Below, piece after piece: positions 47,822-48,517 of a stretch of 48,517 bases of DNA. The position numbers and the translations under genes were made by a program. The DNA comes from Veillonella sp. KGMB01456 (lineage in GTDB: Bacteria > Bacillota > Negativicutes > Veillonellales > Veillonellaceae), in NCBI RefSeq assembly GCF_023051165.1, contig NZ_JALKIG010000015.1:1-48517 (forward strand), written 5' to 3'. Under the pieces are notes generated by a model, which was not told where the DNA came from, did no database searches, and was given only the letters and a program-made list of their open reading frames with translations. Every line of letters starts with the position of its first letter. Within the stretch, counting starts at the first letter, position 1.

Positions 47822-48224
47822 TAGTATAAAAGAAGATGGGTATACTATGCCTATCGTGTGCTATTACGATAAGGACGCCGACATGTACGAAATTGTAGAT
47901 GGTTTTCATCGCTATTCAATTATGTTAAAATATAAAAATATAAGAGAGCGTGAAGGCGGTAGGTTACCTGTGTCGGTAATTGATAAGCCTATTAGCGGTA
48001 GAATGGCGAGCACTATTCGGCATAATCGCGCTAGGGGGTCGCATAACGTAGATTTGATGAGTAACATAGTCGCGGAACTCGTGAAGATGGGGTTGTCTAA
48101 TGATTGGATTGGCAAACATCTAGGAATGGACGCCGACGAGGTAATAAGACTAAAGCAAATTACTGGATTGGCCGCGTTATTTAAGGATAGGGAATTTAGC
48201 AAATCATGGACGAAAAAAAAGTAA
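47805..48224 (+). CDS. ParB/IbrB-like nuclease-fold protein, 5' truncated
   Basis: A 139-aa protein. LLYDSIKEDGYTMPIVCYYD and VDGFHRYSIM are the ParB/sulfiredoxin-fold core; TIRHNRARGSHNVDLMSNIV and GKHLGMDADEVIRLKQITGL form the following HTH-type helices, as in IbrB-like proteins of phages and genomic islands. The usual N-terminal strand and PxExxxN-type segment are absent: the frame starts where the helicase breaks off, with no ribosome binding site. IbrA (a PAPS-reductase-like partner) is also missing. It is probably non-functional or altered. Confidence 0.75.
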   Translation: MKLLYDSIKEDGYTMPIVCYYDKDADMYEIVDGFHRYSIMLKYKNIREREGGRLPVSVIDKPISGRMASTIRHNRARGSHNVDLMSNIVAELVKMGLSNDWIGKHLGMDADEVIRLKQITGLAALFKDREFSKSWTKKK

Positions 48225-48412
48225 AAAATACATGGGGCGGGAGACGCGCCGGGGCCGGCAAACCGGCTCTGCCAAAAGATGAGGTAAAAAAAATCAGGTC
48301 TATCAAGATGTCCGATAAAGAATGGGACTTGCTCGGTTCGTTGGCTGATGCTAAGCATATGACTAAATCAGAATATATTCGGTTTAAGACTTTAGAAGAA
48401 AATAAAGAATAA
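48206..48412 (+). CDS. Small basic protein, GGRRAGAG motif with RHH-like helices
   Basis: A 68-aa protein. KNTWGGRRAGAGKPALPKDE, then IRSIKMSDKEWDLLGSLADA, is a common short phage-associated protein: a basic glycine-rich arm plus a ribbon-helix-helix-like core. It is likely to bind DNA. It overlaps the IbrB-like gene by 19 bp and follows an A8 run. It is last in the accessory operon. Confidence 0.7.
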   Translation: MDEKKVKNTWGGRRAGAGKPALPKDEVKKIRSIKMSDKEWDLLGSLADAKHMTKSEYIRFKTLEENKE

Positions 48413-48447
48413 TAAAAAGAGAGTTATAGGACAAAAAGTGTGTGTAG

Positions 48448-48500
48448 AAAGTGCTGCAAACTTAGATAAATACTGGGTTTGTAGCACTTTTATCTTTTTT
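48448..48500 (+). terminator. Terminator at the right end
   Basis: 14-bp arms (48448-48461 with 48477-48490, one G-T type mismatch), then TATCTTTTTTT. It ends the accessory operon. The loop carries TAGATAAATACT, the same 12-mer found in the hairpin at 189-227. Confidence 0.75.
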
Positions 48501-48517
48501 TGACAAAGATAAAGGGT

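Noticed and set aside
1097-48517. Search for attL/attR direct repeats
   Set aside because: By eye no convincing repeat longer than about 12 bp joins the region beside the integrase with the right end; the TAGATAAATACT pair lies outside two host-like genes on the left and inside terminator loops, so it is reported only as an observation.
1-48517. CRISPR array, tRNA or rRNA genes
   Set aside because: No regularly spaced repeats with unique spacers and no cloverleaf or conserved rRNA segments were recognised.

Overview
The window is an almost complete temperate-phage genome (about 1.3-46.5 kb) in a low-GC Firmicute. The flanks (first ~1.2 kb and last ~1.9 kb) are visibly AT-rich while the phage core is much more GC-rich. 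Strong AGGAGG ribosome binding sites, Firmicutes-type phage families and spanin-like lysis proteins (needed only in a diderm) together suggest a Negativicutes host. Veillonella is the best guess from the AT-rich flanks, but nothing here proves the genus.

Layout. (1) 1-1.1 kb: start of a probable insertion-sequence transposase running off the left edge, then two minus-strand host-like genes (an 80-aa protein and a PPC/DUF296 protein). (2) 1.3-4 kb: lysogeny module. On the minus strand are a double-HTH repressor and, directly after it, a 497-aa fusion of an ImmA/IrrE-type zinc peptidase to a tyrosine integrase. Divergent consensus promoters with CTTGC...GCAAG operators lead into a Cro-like gene. 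(3) 4-7.4 kb: small early genes of unknown function, including two sets of apparent tandem paralogues. (4) 7.5-17.8 kb: replication module (DUF2800 nuclease, DUF2815 ssDNA-binding protein, family A DNA polymerase, a PcfJ-like gene split by an in-frame stop, VapE primase/helicase, an iteron-bearing AT-rich candidate origin, VRR-NUC nuclease, SNF2 helicase). (5) 17.8-24.5 kb: three tiny overlapping membrane proteins, two HsdM-like adenine methyltransferases (one with a half-size HsdS-like partner), a small methyltransferase, a protein with five zinc fingers, and an ArpU/RinA-like late regulator followed by a promoter with three 11-bp-spaced direct repeats. (6) 24.5-31.6 kb: lambda-type packaging and head genes. 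(7) 31.6-43.7 kb: connectors and a P2-type contractile tail with a -1 frameshift tail chaperone, baseplate and fibre. (8) 43.7-44.3 kb: spare or broken fibre pieces, plus an antisense integrase Arm-domain fragment. (9) 44.3-46.5 kb: holin, small membrane protein, M15 endolysin and two extensively overlapping spanin-like genes, closed by a strong terminator. (10) 46.6-48.4 kb: AT-rich accessory operon with its own consensus promoter embedded in a 21-bp perfect inverted repeat. It holds two unknown genes, a truncated SNF2 helicase, a ParB/IbrB-like protein and a small basic protein.

How it may work. The repressor has no self-cleaving S24 domain. The peptidase that would normally inactivate an ImmR-like repressor is instead fused to the integrase, so derepression and excision may be linked in one polypeptide (inference). 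Early transcription from the Cro-side promoter would drive replication and the ArpU/RinA-like protein, which would then switch on packaging, structural and lysis genes. The fibre region carries an in-frame alternative tip joined to the current tip by an 11-bp repeat, suggesting host-range variation. No tRNA, rRNA or CRISPR array was seen, and no convincing attL/attR pair could be identified by eye.
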